DNA of 9,123 bases from Spirochaetaceae bacterium (GTDB lineage Bacteria > Spirochaetota > Spirochaetia > Treponematales > Breznakiellaceae), in contig JAIRSS010000036.1 of the NCBI GenBank assembly GCA_031255315.1, positions 1-9,123 of the forward strand, in the 5' to 3' direction. Positions 1 through 6,700 of this stretch are shown piece by piece (position 1 is the stretch's first letter; each line of letters begins with the position of its first letter). Position numbers and translations under genes: made by a program. Under the pieces are notes generated by a model that saw only the letters and a list, made by a program, of their open reading frames with translations, ran no database searches and was not told where the DNA came from.

Positions 1-12
1 TCTGAATTACTA

Positions 13-96
13 TGCCCGGAAGAAGACTCGAACTTCCATGCTTTTGAAGGCACTGGTACCTGAAACCAGCGTGTCTACCAATTCCACCATCCGGGC
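13..96 (-). tRNA. tRNA-Leu, anticodon CAG
   Basis: Read on the minus strand, this folds as a class II tRNA. The 7-bp acceptor stem is GCCCGGA/TCCGGGC with discriminator A at position 13. The D-arm region has the usual GGTAGACACG block. The anticodon stem CTGGT/ACCAG closes the loop TTCAGGT, giving anticodon CAG (reads CUG leucine codons). A longer variable arm follows, then the T stem GGAAG/CTTCT around TTCGAGT. The length (84 nt) and variable arm fit tRNA-Leu. The 3' CCA is not encoded; the genome continues TAG, so CCA must be added after transcription. No terminator can be judged because only 12 bases remain to the window edge. Confidence 0.95.
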
Positions 97-105
97 GATA
101 GAGAC

Positions 106-134
106 ATCCTATATTGTTCCTTAAAAAAAGTCAA
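106..134 (-). promoter_or_regulatory. Sigma-70-type promoter of the tRNA-Leu gene
   Basis: On the minus strand, TTGACT (129-134) and TAGGAT (106-111) are separated by exactly 17 bp. The expected start lies near position 99, about three bases before the mature tRNA, which suits a tRNA transcript. A GC-rich near-palindrome (AGCCCCCGGGCT, 134-145) lies just upstream, between this promoter and the divergent araC-type promoter. This is a sequence-based prediction. Confidence 0.65.
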
Positions 135-168
135 GCCCCCGGGCTGCCTCATGGGGTTTATATCATTA

Positions 169-196
169 TTGACAAACGGGTCCGCCCATATACAAT
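169..196 (+). promoter_or_regulatory. Sigma-70-type promoter of the AraC-family gene
   Basis: A perfect TTGACA -35 (169-174) is followed after 16 bp by TACAAT (191-196). Transcription would start near 203, giving a leader of about 20 nt with AGGAGG at 212-217 and the ATG at 223. The near-consensus boxes suggest steady transcription without an activator. The tRNA promoter is 35 bp away, pointing in the opposite direction. Confidence 0.75.
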
Positions 197-222
197 AAAA
201 CGACAGGCGGCAGGAGGGTTTT

Positions 223-1110
223 ATGCCGGACATAGAAAAGGATCTGATCCCGGATATTGAATATGTCGTGTACCGGGAATGTACCGCGGCGTGGCATCTC
301 TCTAAACATGAATTCCCTATATGCGATACCACCTATATTATCAAGGGCGGCGCCCGGTATATCATTAACGGCGCCGCCTACGATGTATCCGCGGGGGATC
401 TCCTGTGCCTGCCGCCGGGAACCGTGCGGGCCGGCTTTACGTTTCCCGACCGGCTGATGCACTGCTTTTCGGTGAATTTTTACCTCCACAACTCAACCGG
501 CAATCCGGTGCGGCTTCCCTTCCCCATAGTCCGACACATCGGCAACAAAGAGGACATTATCCATCTGCTCCACGACCTTTCAAGCGTCTGGCTGGACCGG
601 CAGCCCGGGTATGAAATCAAACTCCGGGGTCTGTTCCTGCTGGTTCTGCACCGTTTTTTTGAAATAATCGTATATAACAAGGATCCCTCGACAATGGATT
701 TCCGGGTGGCAAAGGCGATCCGGTATCTGTCGTCCCATTATCCTGAAAAAATCTCGGTCAGCAAGATAGCCGGTATGGTCAAACTCAACCCCCATTATTT
801 CGGCGCCCTGTTTAAGCAGGAAACCGGCCTGACCCTGAACCGGTATGTCATACGAACCCGGGTCAGAAAAGCGGAGAACCTGCTTTCTTCCGGAGAGTAC
901 AAGGTGGGGGATGTCGCGGATGTCTGCGGTTTTACCGATGTCGCCCATTTGTACCGGCAATTCAAAGAGGTTATGGGGTATCCCCCGTCAGGCTGCATCC
1001 CGAAGAAGACCTGCCCGGATTCCCCCGGCTGCCAACCTACAGAAGCGGCGGCTCCTCCAGGGGCCGCCGCCCTCGCGAAAAAACGGGCGCCCTTATTGCG
1101 GATCAGATAA
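223..1110 (+). CDS. AraC-family transcriptional regulator (cupin + AraC HTH)
   Basis: A 295-residue cytoplasmic DNA-binding regulator. Residues about 10-100 look like a cupin-type ligand-sensing domain (YIIKGGARYIING, then AGDLLCLPPGTVR), as in AraC-type sugar sensors. Residues about 160-258 carry the paired helix-turn-helix: first HTH ISVSKIAGMVKLNPHYFGALF (177-197), second KVGDVADVCGFTDVAHLYRQF (227-247), then the typical GYPPSG turn. The ATG is supported by AGGAGG five bases upstream and by a strong promoter. A 35-residue tail after the HTH, rich in Pro, Ala, Lys and Arg, is unusual because AraC proteins normally stop shortly after that turn. An 8-bp GC hairpin (1045-1070) is encoded in the tail. 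It is convergent with the two Gfo-type genes and near a xylanase, so control of sugar-utilisation genes is plausible. The ligand is unknown. Confidence 0.9.
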   Translation: MPDIEKDLIPDIEYVVYRECTAAWHLSKHEFPICDTTYIIKGGARYIINGAAYDVSAGDLLCLPPGTVRAGFTFPDRLMHCFSVNFYLHNSTGNPVRLPFPIVRHIGNKEDIIHLLHDLSSVWLDRQPGYEIKLRGLFLLVLHRFFEIIVYNKDPSTMDFRVAKAIRYLSSHYPEKISVSKIAGMVKLNPHYFGALFKQETGLTLNRYVIRTRVRKAENLLSSGEYKVGDVADVCGFTDVAHLYRQFKEVMGYPPSGCIPKKTCPDSPGCQPTEAAAPPGAAALAKKRAPLLRIR

Positions 1111-1129
1111 ACGGCGCCGTCCTGTCCTT

Positions 1130-1168
1130 GCTAATTTTTCATACCCAGCCGCTGTCGAAAAAATTAGC
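1130..1168. terminator. Inverted repeat between convergent genes, possible bidirectional terminator
   Basis: GCTAATTTTTC (1130-1140) and GAAAAAATTAGC (1157-1168) form an 11-bp stem with one extra A and a 16-nt loop. The right arm contains the stop codon of the minus-strand oxidoreductase. It sits 19 bp after the araC-type stop, between converging genes, where a shared terminator is expected. The AT-rich stem puts T-runs in the stem arms rather than after a GC stem, so termination is possible but not canonical. Confidence 0.45.
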
Positions 1169-2252
1169 GGCGTGCTTCCAGAACTACCGCGTCCCGCTGG
1201 GCGACGAGGCTCAGTTCCGCGGCTTTGAAGGCGTGCTCCTGAGTCATGGCGTTTTCGGTGCGGTTAAGGCAGTCCAGGATGAGCTGGCCAAAGTAGGGGA
1301 AGCCGACCTTGCCCTCAACGTGGTAGTAGGTTTCTTCTTTACCGTTTGCCAAAAACACATGCCCGCCGCCTGAGCCCTTAACGCCCAGGTTCATGTACTT
1401 GCGCTGTTCGATAAAGCCTTCGGTTCCCAGAATGAACAGGCGTCCGTCCCCCCACATTTGCAGGCCGTCGGGGGTGAACCAGTCAACGCGGAAGTACCCC
1501 GTTGCGTTGTTGTCCAGGATGACCTGAGCGTCTCCGAAGTCGTCAAGCTCCGGGTACTGGGGGTGGTTGTAGTTCGCTGTCTGGCTGTAGACCACCTTGC
1601 CGTCTTTCGCGCCGGTGTAATACAAAATCTGTTCCATGTTGTGGCTGCCGATGTCGCAGAGGATTCCGCCGTAATGTTCCTTGATGAAGAACCAGTCCGG
1701 CCTGCCCGGAGCGCCGAGCCGGTGGGGGCCGAAACCCGTAACCTGGATTACCCGCCCTATAGCGCCTTCCTCAATGAGCTGCCCCGCAAAAACGGCGGAT
1801 TCCACATGGATGCGTTCACTGTAATACACGGCGTATTTTCTGCCGGTTGTCTTGACCGCCTCCCGCGCCTGGGCAAGCTGTTCCAGGGTTGTAAGGGGAG
1901 CCTTGTCGGTAAAGTAGTCTTTTCCGGCGGCCATGACCCGCAGCCCCAGGGCGCAACGTTTGCTGGTTATGTCCGCTCCGGCGACCAGGACAATCTCCCG
2001 GTCATTCAATATTTCCTCTTCGCTTGCCGCCGCTTTTGCGTCAGGAAAGCGTTGGGCGAAATTCTTCATATACCGGGGATCCGGGTCGTAATAGCTTTTG
2101 AGGACCCCCCCGGCTTCTATCAGGCCGCCGCACATACCGTAGATGTGGCCGTGGTAGAGTCCCAGGGCGGAAAAAACAAATTCACCGGGTTTTACCACCG
2201 GAGCCGGTTTTCCTGTAGGGGCGTAGGTTGCGCCGTCGCTTATCTGTGCCAT
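1164..2252 (-). CDS. Gfo/Idh/MocA-family oxidoreductase (divergent nucleotide loop)
   Basis: A 362-residue predicted NAD(P)-dependent sugar or polyol dehydrogenase. The N-terminal Rossmann part runs to about residue 140, followed by the α/β oxidoreductase domain. The EKP-like motif is DKAP (116-119), and the family motif appears as GGILCDIGSHNME with D200 and H204. The dinucleotide loop near residues 28-40 (SALGLYHGHIYGM) lacks the standard GxGxxG, so cofactor binding may be variant. The ATG at 2250-2252 is chosen because AGGAG (2259-2263, complement) lies six bases upstream; an in-frame TTG at 2276 would add eight residues but has no such site. It follows the related gene at 2317-3501 by 64 bp on the same strand, so the two are probably co-transcribed. 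The substrate cannot be named from sequence. Confidence 0.88.
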   Translation of the reverse strand: MAQISDGATYAPTGKPAPVVKPGEFVFSALGLYHGHIYGMCGGLIEAGGVLKSYYDPDPRYMKNFAQRFPDAKAAASEEEILNDREIVLVAGADITSKRCALGLRVMAAGKDYFTDKAPLTTLEQLAQAREAVKTTGRKYAVYYSERIHVESAVFAGQLIEEGAIGRVIQVTGFGPHRLGAPGRPDWFFIKEHYGGILCDIGSHNMEQILYYTGAKDGKVVYSQTANYNHPQYPELDDFGDAQVILDNNATGYFRVDWFTPDGLQMWGDGRLFILGTEGFIEQRKYMNLGVKGSGGGHVFLANGKEETYYHVEGKVGFPYFGQLILDCLNRTENAMTQEHAFKAAELSLVAQRDAVVLEARR

Positions 2253-2265
2253 TGCATACTCCTGA

Positions 2266-2297
2266 GGCGGTTTCAAAATTGAAGGATTGAAGCCGCC
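2266..2297 (-). promoter_or_regulatory. Intercistronic hairpin between the two oxidoreductase genes
   Basis: Arms GGCGGTTTCAA (2266-2276) and TTGAAGCCGCC (2287-2297) pair over 11 positions with one mismatch around a 10-nt loop. It begins three bases upstream of the ribosome-binding site of the downstream oxidoreductase. No T-run follows, so it is unlikely to be a terminator. An mRNA-stability or processing element, or a modulator of translation of the second gene, fits better (inference). Confidence 0.6.
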
Positions 2298-2316
2298 CCG
2301 TAAAAAATTTCCCGGT

Positions 2317-3501
2317 TCAGGTTCTAATCTCGCCGCTCAGGTCCTGAACCGACACTGTTTTTTGATAAAACCGGGGGGCGTCCCGCAGGATGCCCTCGGT
2401 CGTATAATACTCATCATCCTCCCTGACGGGCAGGTCAACGGCGCGCCGCGTTATCCCCGCCTTGTAAATGGCGGTGATGAGTTCTATGGTAAGCCGCCCG
2501 TCCCGGCCCCCGACGAGGGGTTTCCCGCCGGTTTCAATGGCGGCCAGCACATTATCGATCTGCGCGGTATGGCCGCTGTAGGGCAGATCGGGAAGAGCGC
2601 GGTAAAAATCGTCCAGTTCCCGGAGAAGGGCTTCGTTTTGTTCTTTTGCCGGGAAACCGTTCGGCTGGGCGTGATGGGCGGCTGTGCGCCAGGGGAAGGA
2701 AATACGCGCCTTCTCTCCCTGAAACACTATTTGCTGTTCCTCCCCATGGTGGACAACCGAGCTTGTTACCTGGGCCAGAGCGCCGTTCGCCGTGCGCGCG
2801 CCGCCGGTATAGCGCATTACAGCGACCGAGATGTCTTCCACCTCGGCGTTGTCGTGGGCGGCGTTGCTGATGATGGCGCATACCTCCGCGGGAAGCCCCA
2901 TCATCCAGCCGAGCATATCGATGTGATGAACCGCGTGATTAAGGGTGCAGCCGCCGCCTTCTTTCTCCCAGGAACCGCGCCACCAGAGATCGTAGTAGGA
3001 ATGCCCCCGCCACCAGAAGGAATCAACCTGGGCGTGGACGATTTTGCCGATCTTCCCGGTATCCAGGGTTTTCTTCAGGTTATACACCTCTTTCCGGAAG
3101 CGGTTCTGGGCAATTACCGAAAGAACGGTCCCGCTTTTTTCGGCGGCGCTTATCATGGCGTCGCATTCCGCAAGACTTTCCGCCATCGGCTTTTCGACGA
3201 TGACGTGCCTGCCCGCGTTCAGGCTGTCAACGGCAATACCGGCGTGGCAAAACGGCGGGGTGCAAATATCAACCAGGTCAATGCCGCCCGCTGCAAGCAT
3301 TTCCTGGTGGGACTCGTAAATCTTTGCGTCCGCCAGGAAGGGGAACTCCCGTTTCCGCTGTTCGGCGTAATCCGGGCTTATATCCACCAGCGCCGTGACT
3401 TTACACCGGCGGGGAAACCCTTCGCAGCCCGCAAACCTGCGGTATGCCTCAAGATGCATACGGGAAATACTTCCCGTACCGACAAGTCCAACGTTAATCA
3501 T
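2317..3501 (-). CDS. Gfo/Idh/MocA-family oxidoreductase (canonical)
   Basis: A 394-residue predicted NAD(P)-dependent dehydrogenase of sugars, inositols or related polyols, with no signal peptide or membrane segment. The N-terminus has the canonical Rossmann loop VGLVGTGSISRMH (4-16) and an acidic strand end VTALVD (35-40). The EKP motif is VEKPMA (102-107). The second-domain motif is GGGCTLNHAVHHIDML (182-197) with H192 and D195; the usual Asp is Asn188, a common variant in this family. The ATG is preceded by AAGGAGG four bases upstream (complement of 3506-3512), an excellent site. It is the first gene of the minus-strand pair and lies downstream of the xylanase. Family assignment is firm; substrate is unknown. 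Confidence 0.93.
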   Translation of the reverse strand: MINVGLVGTGSISRMHLEAYRRFAGCEGFPRRCKVTALVDISPDYAEQRKREFPFLADAKIYESHQEMLAAGGIDLVDICTPPFCHAGIAVDSLNAGRHVIVEKPMAESLAECDAMISAAEKSGTVLSVIAQNRFRKEVYNLKKTLDTGKIGKIVHAQVDSFWWRGHSYYDLWWRGSWEKEGGGCTLNHAVHHIDMLGWMMGLPAEVCAIISNAAHDNAEVEDISVAVMRYTGGARTANGALAQVTSSVVHHGEEQQIVFQGEKARISFPWRTAAHHAQPNGFPAKEQNEALLRELDDFYRALPDLPYSGHTAQIDNVLAAIETGGKPLVGGRDGRLTIELITAIYKAGITRRAVDLPVREDDEYYTTEGILRDAPRFYQKTVSVQDLSGEIRT

Positions 3502-3555
3502 GTTTCCTCCTTACTCACTCACGAAACCATACACGGTTACGCGTTATCATGCGCG

Positions 3556-3622
3556 GCGTTTCCCAAAACTTCAGGTTTAAGAACGCCTCCTTAAAATTCG
3601 CCGTTTCGTCAGGCTAAAACCT
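3556..3622 (+). repeat. Dispersed structured repeat, copy B
   Basis: TTCCCAAAACTTCAG (3560-3574) is identical to 6701-6715. Similarity continues with small gaps through GAACGC, AAATTCGC, GTTT and GGCT blocks for about 65 bp. Here GGCGTT (3556-3561) pairs with AACGCC (3582-3587) around the AAAACTTCAG core, and TCAGG/CCTGA (3609-3613/3620-3624) forms a second small stem. It is intergenic, about 55 bp upstream of the oxidoreductase start at 3501, and could lie in that gene's leader. Function unknown. Confidence 0.65.
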
Positions 3623-3712
3623 GAGAAACTATAAAAGCCCGGCTCAAAACGGATACGTTCGCCCGCGGTCGATTCATTTTGAGACAGATTCAAGGGTATA
3701 TGATTTTTGGAA

Positions 3713-3765
3713 GGGGGAGCGCCGGTCCCGGGATCAACACCGTGAGAAGACCCTGCGCCGCCCCC
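3713..3765 (-). other. Large imperfect hairpin after the xylanase gene
   Basis: GGGGGAGCGC (3713-3722) and GCGCCGCCCCC (3755-3765) can pair over nine bases with a small internal loop, just past the xylanase stop at 3779. On the minus strand it is not followed by a T-run, so it is at most an unusual terminator or mRNA 3'-end stabiliser. Between this and copy B (about 3625-3712) I see no further gene or clear signal. Confidence 0.35.
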
Positions 3766-3778
3766 GCTCTTCCTGCCG

Positions 3779-5497
3779 CTATTTGGCGGCAAGTTCCAAA
3801 ATACCAAACCCCGGTGCAACGCGGCGGGACCCGCCGGAAGCGTCGTTCCATACCGCAATGCTCTGCCGCAGACCCTGGGCCGAAGCGCCGTTAATCTGCA
3901 CGTCAAAACCCATACGCCTTCCGGCCTCCATCTGAAGATCCCTCACGGGGATTTTCATCACTACCGTATACGCTCTGTCCCGAACCGAAGCGGCCGATTC
4001 AAACCCTTCCGCCCCGGCGGGGGCATTAAAGCTCTCTTCCCCGGCAAAATTAACGCGGTAGCGGCCATCGTCCTGTTCACACGAAGCCGTCTTGCCGTTG
4101 TTTGTATCAAGAAAGACTTCCACAGAATCCTGTTCACATGCGTTTGGACTTGTCCGGTTTAATTCCGCCCCTTCCACCTGTACCAACACATAGAGGGCTT
4201 CCCGATCCCACAGCGCCTTAGCCGTTCCTTTTGCGCCCTGCCACGCCAGGAGATGCTGATCCACCGGAATTGCCGGGGCCGCGTCCCAGGCGGGATCCGG
4301 ATGGGCCGCGTCAAGCCGGGGAGTTCCGGCTGGGGCTTTTGCCCGTTTCGGTTCCGGACAACCAATATTTCCGTTATCCCTGATATAGGCGTCCGGATCC
4401 GCGACGCCGTAGAAGGCGGGTTTCGCTTTCAGGTTTTTATCAAAGAGCGTAGGATTCTGGGGAGCCCGCCAGCTCATGCCGTCCTCAAGCCCCCAAAACG
4501 TAACCCGTGCGATATGCGGGGCGTATTCCTTAAAAACCGTGAAAAGCCGGGCAAACACACGGCCCTGCTCCACCGCCTGGCTTTCGGAGAGCACGCCCCC
4601 CGACCCCGCCTGTACATCCAGTTCCGTAACGCTGACCTCAACACCCAGACTGCTAAACCGTTCCAGAGACGCGGCGGCGTCTTCCGGGTTAGTCCCCACC
4701 CGGTAATGTCCCTGCATCCCGATACCGTCAATGAGGGGTCTGCCGCCAACATCGGGATTCTTCTCGTTGAGTTCCCCCACCATATAATAAACAGCGCGGG
4801 CTTTGTCTTGGTTGTCCAGATTGTAATCGTTGTAATAGAGAAGCGCCTCCGGGTCCGCCTCCCGTGCAGCGCGGAACACGATTTCGATATATTCAGGGCC
4901 GACGGCTGTGTACCAGGGAGTTTGCCTGAGGGAACCCCGCCAGTCCCGGGCATCGGGCGGGCTGTCGTTAACCGCTTCGTTCAGGACATCCCAGGAAACA
5001 ACGCGTCCGCGAAAATGCCCCGCCACGGTCTTTACGTGGTTCACCAGATTATCCACCGCTTCCCGCCGGTCAATGCCCGCATGATTCATCCACGAAGGCG
5101 TCTGCTGATGCCAGGCCAGGGTATGGCCGTGCATCCGCATCCCCGCGGCAAGAACCGCGTCCACCATTTCGTCCGCCAGGGCGAAGGTAAAGACGCCTTT
5201 TTCCCGTTGCAGCGCGTCCGGCTTCATGGCGTTCTCGGCGGTTGCGATATTGAAATGATACGTAAGCATCTCAAACCGCGGACTTTCAAACATGGGTTTT
5301 GAGACAATGGTTCCTATCGAAAAACAATCTTTGTATATATCTTTTAGCCGGGGGAGATCCTCTATCGGAGGAATGTTCTTTCTTTTTGCCGGTATACATT
5401 CAGGCTTTCCGGGTTCGCCGCAGGTTTTCGCGGCGGTTCCCGCTTTTTTGCCATAGGTCATGATATTTTCATATAGGAGAGCGGCGGGAGATACCAT
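3779..5497 (-). CDS. GH10 endo-β-1,4-xylanase with C-terminal CBM9-like module
   Basis: A 572-residue glycoside hydrolase cleaving internal β-1,4-xylan linkages with retention. GH10 spans about residues 45-372. Landmarks are TAENAMKP (86-93), HTLAWHQQTPSW (125-136), WDVLNEA with acid/base E174, YYNDYNLD (221-228), VSVTELDV with nucleophile E292, and WGLEDGMSW (335-343). After a Pro/Ala/Lys linker, residues about 393-572 resemble CBM9 (SVEVFLDTNNGK, GRYRVNF, MGFDVQINGA, IAVWND), a family that binds xylan or cellulose chain ends. No signal peptide is visible, which is odd for a xylanase with a binding module. The start is uncertain: ATG 5497 and ATG 5461 (MTYGKK) both lack a Shine-Dalgarno sequence. 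A TATACT box (complement of 5517-5522) lies just upstream of the longer start. Catalytic residues are all present, so the enzyme looks intact apart from the N-terminus. Confidence 0.93.
   Translation of the reverse strand: MVSPAALLYENIMTYGKKAGTAAKTCGEPGKPECIPAKRKNIPPIEDLPRLKDIYKDCFSIGTIVSKPMFESPRFEMLTYHFNIATAENAMKPDALQREKGVFTFALADEMVDAVLAAGMRMHGHTLAWHQQTPSWMNHAGIDRREAVDNLVNHVKTVAGHFRGRVVSWDVLNEAVNDSPPDARDWRGSLRQTPWYTAVGPEYIEIVFRAAREADPEALLYYNDYNLDNQDKARAVYYMVGELNEKNPDVGGRPLIDGIGMQGHYRVGTNPEDAAASLERFSSLGVEVSVTELDVQAGSGGVLSESQAVEQGRVFARLFTVFKEYAPHIARVTFWGLEDGMSWRAPQNPTLFDKNLKAKPAFYGVADPDAYIRDNGNIGCPEPKRAKAPAGTPRLDAAHPDPAWDAAPAIPVDQHLLAWQGAKGTAKALWDREALYVLVQVEGAELNRTSPNACEQDSVEVFLDTNNGKTASCEQDDGRYRVNFAGEESFNAPAGAEGFESAASVRDRAYTVVMKIPVRDLQMEAGRRMGFDVQINGASAQGLRQSIAVWNDASGGSRRVAPGFGILELAAK
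5448..5476 (+). promoter_or_regulatory. Possible promoter for the small plus-strand ORF
   Basis: TTGCCA (5448-5453) and ATATAG (5471-5476) are spaced by 17 bp. This would start transcription near 5483, just before GGGAG (5486-5490) and the ATG at 5496. It lies inside the 5' end of the divergent xylanase gene, so a chance match is possible. Confidence 0.3.
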
Positions 5498-5690
5498 GTA
5501 TAAAGTGCAGGTGCGTAGTATAAATCGCCGCCAAACAACGAAAAAAAACTATCAAAAACACGAACAACGGGAACAGAACGGCGGCTTTACCTGCGAAAGC
5601 GAGGCGGACTACAAGCTGGTGGAATGGGATGGCAGGCGCGTTGTACTTTGCGGATCACTTCCGCCCGATGCGGGGGTGCGGAACAACTAA
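5496..5690 (+). CDS. Small hypothetical protein, 64 residues
   Basis: I do not recognise this protein. It begins MYKVQVRSINRRQTTKKNY, a strongly basic N-terminal third, and continues with GFTCESEADYKLVEWDGRR and VVLCGSLPPDAGVRNN. There is no membrane segment; two cysteines are present. In favour of a real gene: GGGAG five bases upstream of the ATG, a possible promoter at 5448-5476, and placement in a gap not explained by a minus-strand gene. Against: short length, no recognised family, and the ATG overlaps the xylanase's ATG on the other strand within one CATG. It is convergent with the DUF2156 gene, which ends 24 bp away with no clear terminator between. Confidence 0.4.
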   Translation: MYKVQVRSINRRQTTKKNYQKHEQREQNGGFTCESEADYKLVEWDGRRVVLCGSLPPDAGVRNN

Positions 5691-5713
5691 TTCATGCCGA
5701 ATCGGGGATCAAA

Positions 5714-6616
5714 CTAACCGGGCTTCTTTCCTATATATTTCCGCACAAACCCCGCCGGACGGTAGGTCATCTTCGCTTGCCTGAGCCCTTCATCCCCCAG
5801 GTCCTGTTCCCGGTTAATGTGGAGGTAATACTCCGGCAATCTTGCGGCAAAAGCCTGATTGATGAATTGGTAGATTCCCTTGTATTCATCTATGGCCTTT
5901 TCAAAATGAATCGCGAACATCCGCCCTCCGGCAAGACTCTCTCCCAGACACCAGCCTGCGGGGTTCCCCTCCACATAGTAGATGACCCCTTGCATCTCCA
6001 GCGTTCCGAACTGGTTCAAAGCCTCCCGGGCGGCTCTATAATCCCCGTCCTCGCCCTTGTCCTCCCGCCATCGTTCCAGTACGGTCACCGCATCGGGGAT
6101 ATGCTGTTCTGAAAGCGGCGCCTCTGAATACGTGTAGGCGCTGGTAAAGGCGTGTACTAAATTCCGCTTCTTGTGATACTTCTTCCCCGCAAGGTTCGCT
6201 AAATCCGTTCTAAGATAAAGGTAATCAAAATTGTCCCGGTCTTCGGCAAGCTCAATTCCCCAGGCATCCCAATCCGTCCGGTTTGACTGAGCTAGCGACT
6301 CGGGTATCCCCTTCCAGTAATCGTGAGTCCTGAACAGATCCTCCGCCGTTTCCCGGTCAGGACTTGCAAAGGGAGTCATGAAAAACCGTTTCCCATCCCG
6401 CTCTCCGGAAAGGATAATGGCTTGATTCGGCATCCGCGAGACGCGGTAGGTATACCGGTTCCGAAAGAGATACAGGTTAGAGAATGTATATTCCGAAACA
6501 CCATCGGCAGTCAGAGACAGATAGGGGTGCATTTCGGATTTTAATTCCCGGGCCATTGGTGTAAAATCAGGATAAGAGGGAATCACCATGGTTTTATAAT
6601 ACTGTTTTGGTTCCAT
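5714..6616 (-). CDS. DUF2156 / phosphatidylglycerol lysyltransferase C-terminal-like protein
   Basis: A 300-residue protein of the DUF2156 family (LPG_synthase_C, a double GNAT-like fold). Members relate to the aminoacyl-transfer part of MprF, but stand-alone versions have no firmly known reaction. Seen here: YPDFTPMARELKSEMHPYLSL (15-35), EYTFSNLYLFRNRY (42-55), the family block YLYLRTDLANLAGKKYHKKRN (132-152), GVIYYVEGNPAGWCLGE (210-226) and FEKAIDEYKGIYQFINQ (238-254). No membrane segments or signal peptide are present, so it is a soluble form. The start is uncertain. ATG 6616 has GAGG directly abutting it, too close to work well. ATG 6589 (MVIPSYPDF) is where related proteins seem to begin but has no SD. 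TTG 6625 has AGGA about seven bases upstream. It is a single-gene unit preceded by the hairpin array. Confidence 0.8.
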   Translation of the reverse strand: MEPKQYYKTMVIPSYPDFTPMARELKSEMHPYLSLTADGVSEYTFSNLYLFRNRYTYRVSRMPNQAIILSGERDGKRFFMTPFASPDRETAEDLFRTHDYWKGIPESLAQSNRTDWDAWGIELAEDRDNFDYLYLRTDLANLAGKKYHKKRNLVHAFTSAYTYSEAPLSEQHIPDAVTVLERWREDKGEDGDYRAAREALNQFGTLEMQGVIYYVEGNPAGWCLGESLAGGRMFAIHFEKAIDEYKGIYQFINQAFAARLPEYYLHINREQDLGDEGLRQAKMTYRPAGFVRKYIGKKPG

Positions 6617-6620
6617 CCTC

Positions 6621-6669
6621 GGCAAGGACCCGTCCTGCCGCGCCGGAAATTTTGCGGTTAGAGAACCGC
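6621..6669. repeat. Two hairpins at the start of the hairpin array
   Basis: GGCAAGGA/TCCTGCC (6621-6628/6633-6639) forms a 7-bp stem with one bulged A. GCGGTT/AACCGC (6654-6659/6664-6669) forms a 6-bp stem with a 4-nt loop. Both would lie in the leader of the DUF2156 transcript if it starts upstream, and the first overlaps the candidate TTG start. Confidence 0.5.
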
Positions 6670-6700
6670 GCCGCGTGGTAATTCGCTGATGAGGGAGGCC

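Noticed and set aside
1045..1070. GC-rich hairpin considered as a terminator of the AraC-type gene
   Set aside because: It is inside the coding sequence and is followed by an A-run, not a T-run, on the plus strand.
1458..2282. Long plus-strand open frame
   Set aside because: It is the antisense shadow of the oxidoreductase gene at 1164-2252, whose family motifs are clear; the shadow frame shows no recognisable domain.
2287..3594. 435-codon plus-strand open frame
   Set aside because: Antisense to the canonical Gfo-type gene at 2317-3501, which has all family motifs and a good ribosome-binding site. GC-rich codons leave the opposite strand open.
3577..3906. Minus-strand open frame across the xylanase 3' end
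   Set aside because: It overlaps the CBM9-like coding region in another frame, has low-complexity Arg/Gly/Pro content, and has no ribosome-binding site.
4253..5302. 349-codon plus-strand open frame
   Set aside because: Antisense shadow of the GH10 gene, with no domain pattern of its own.
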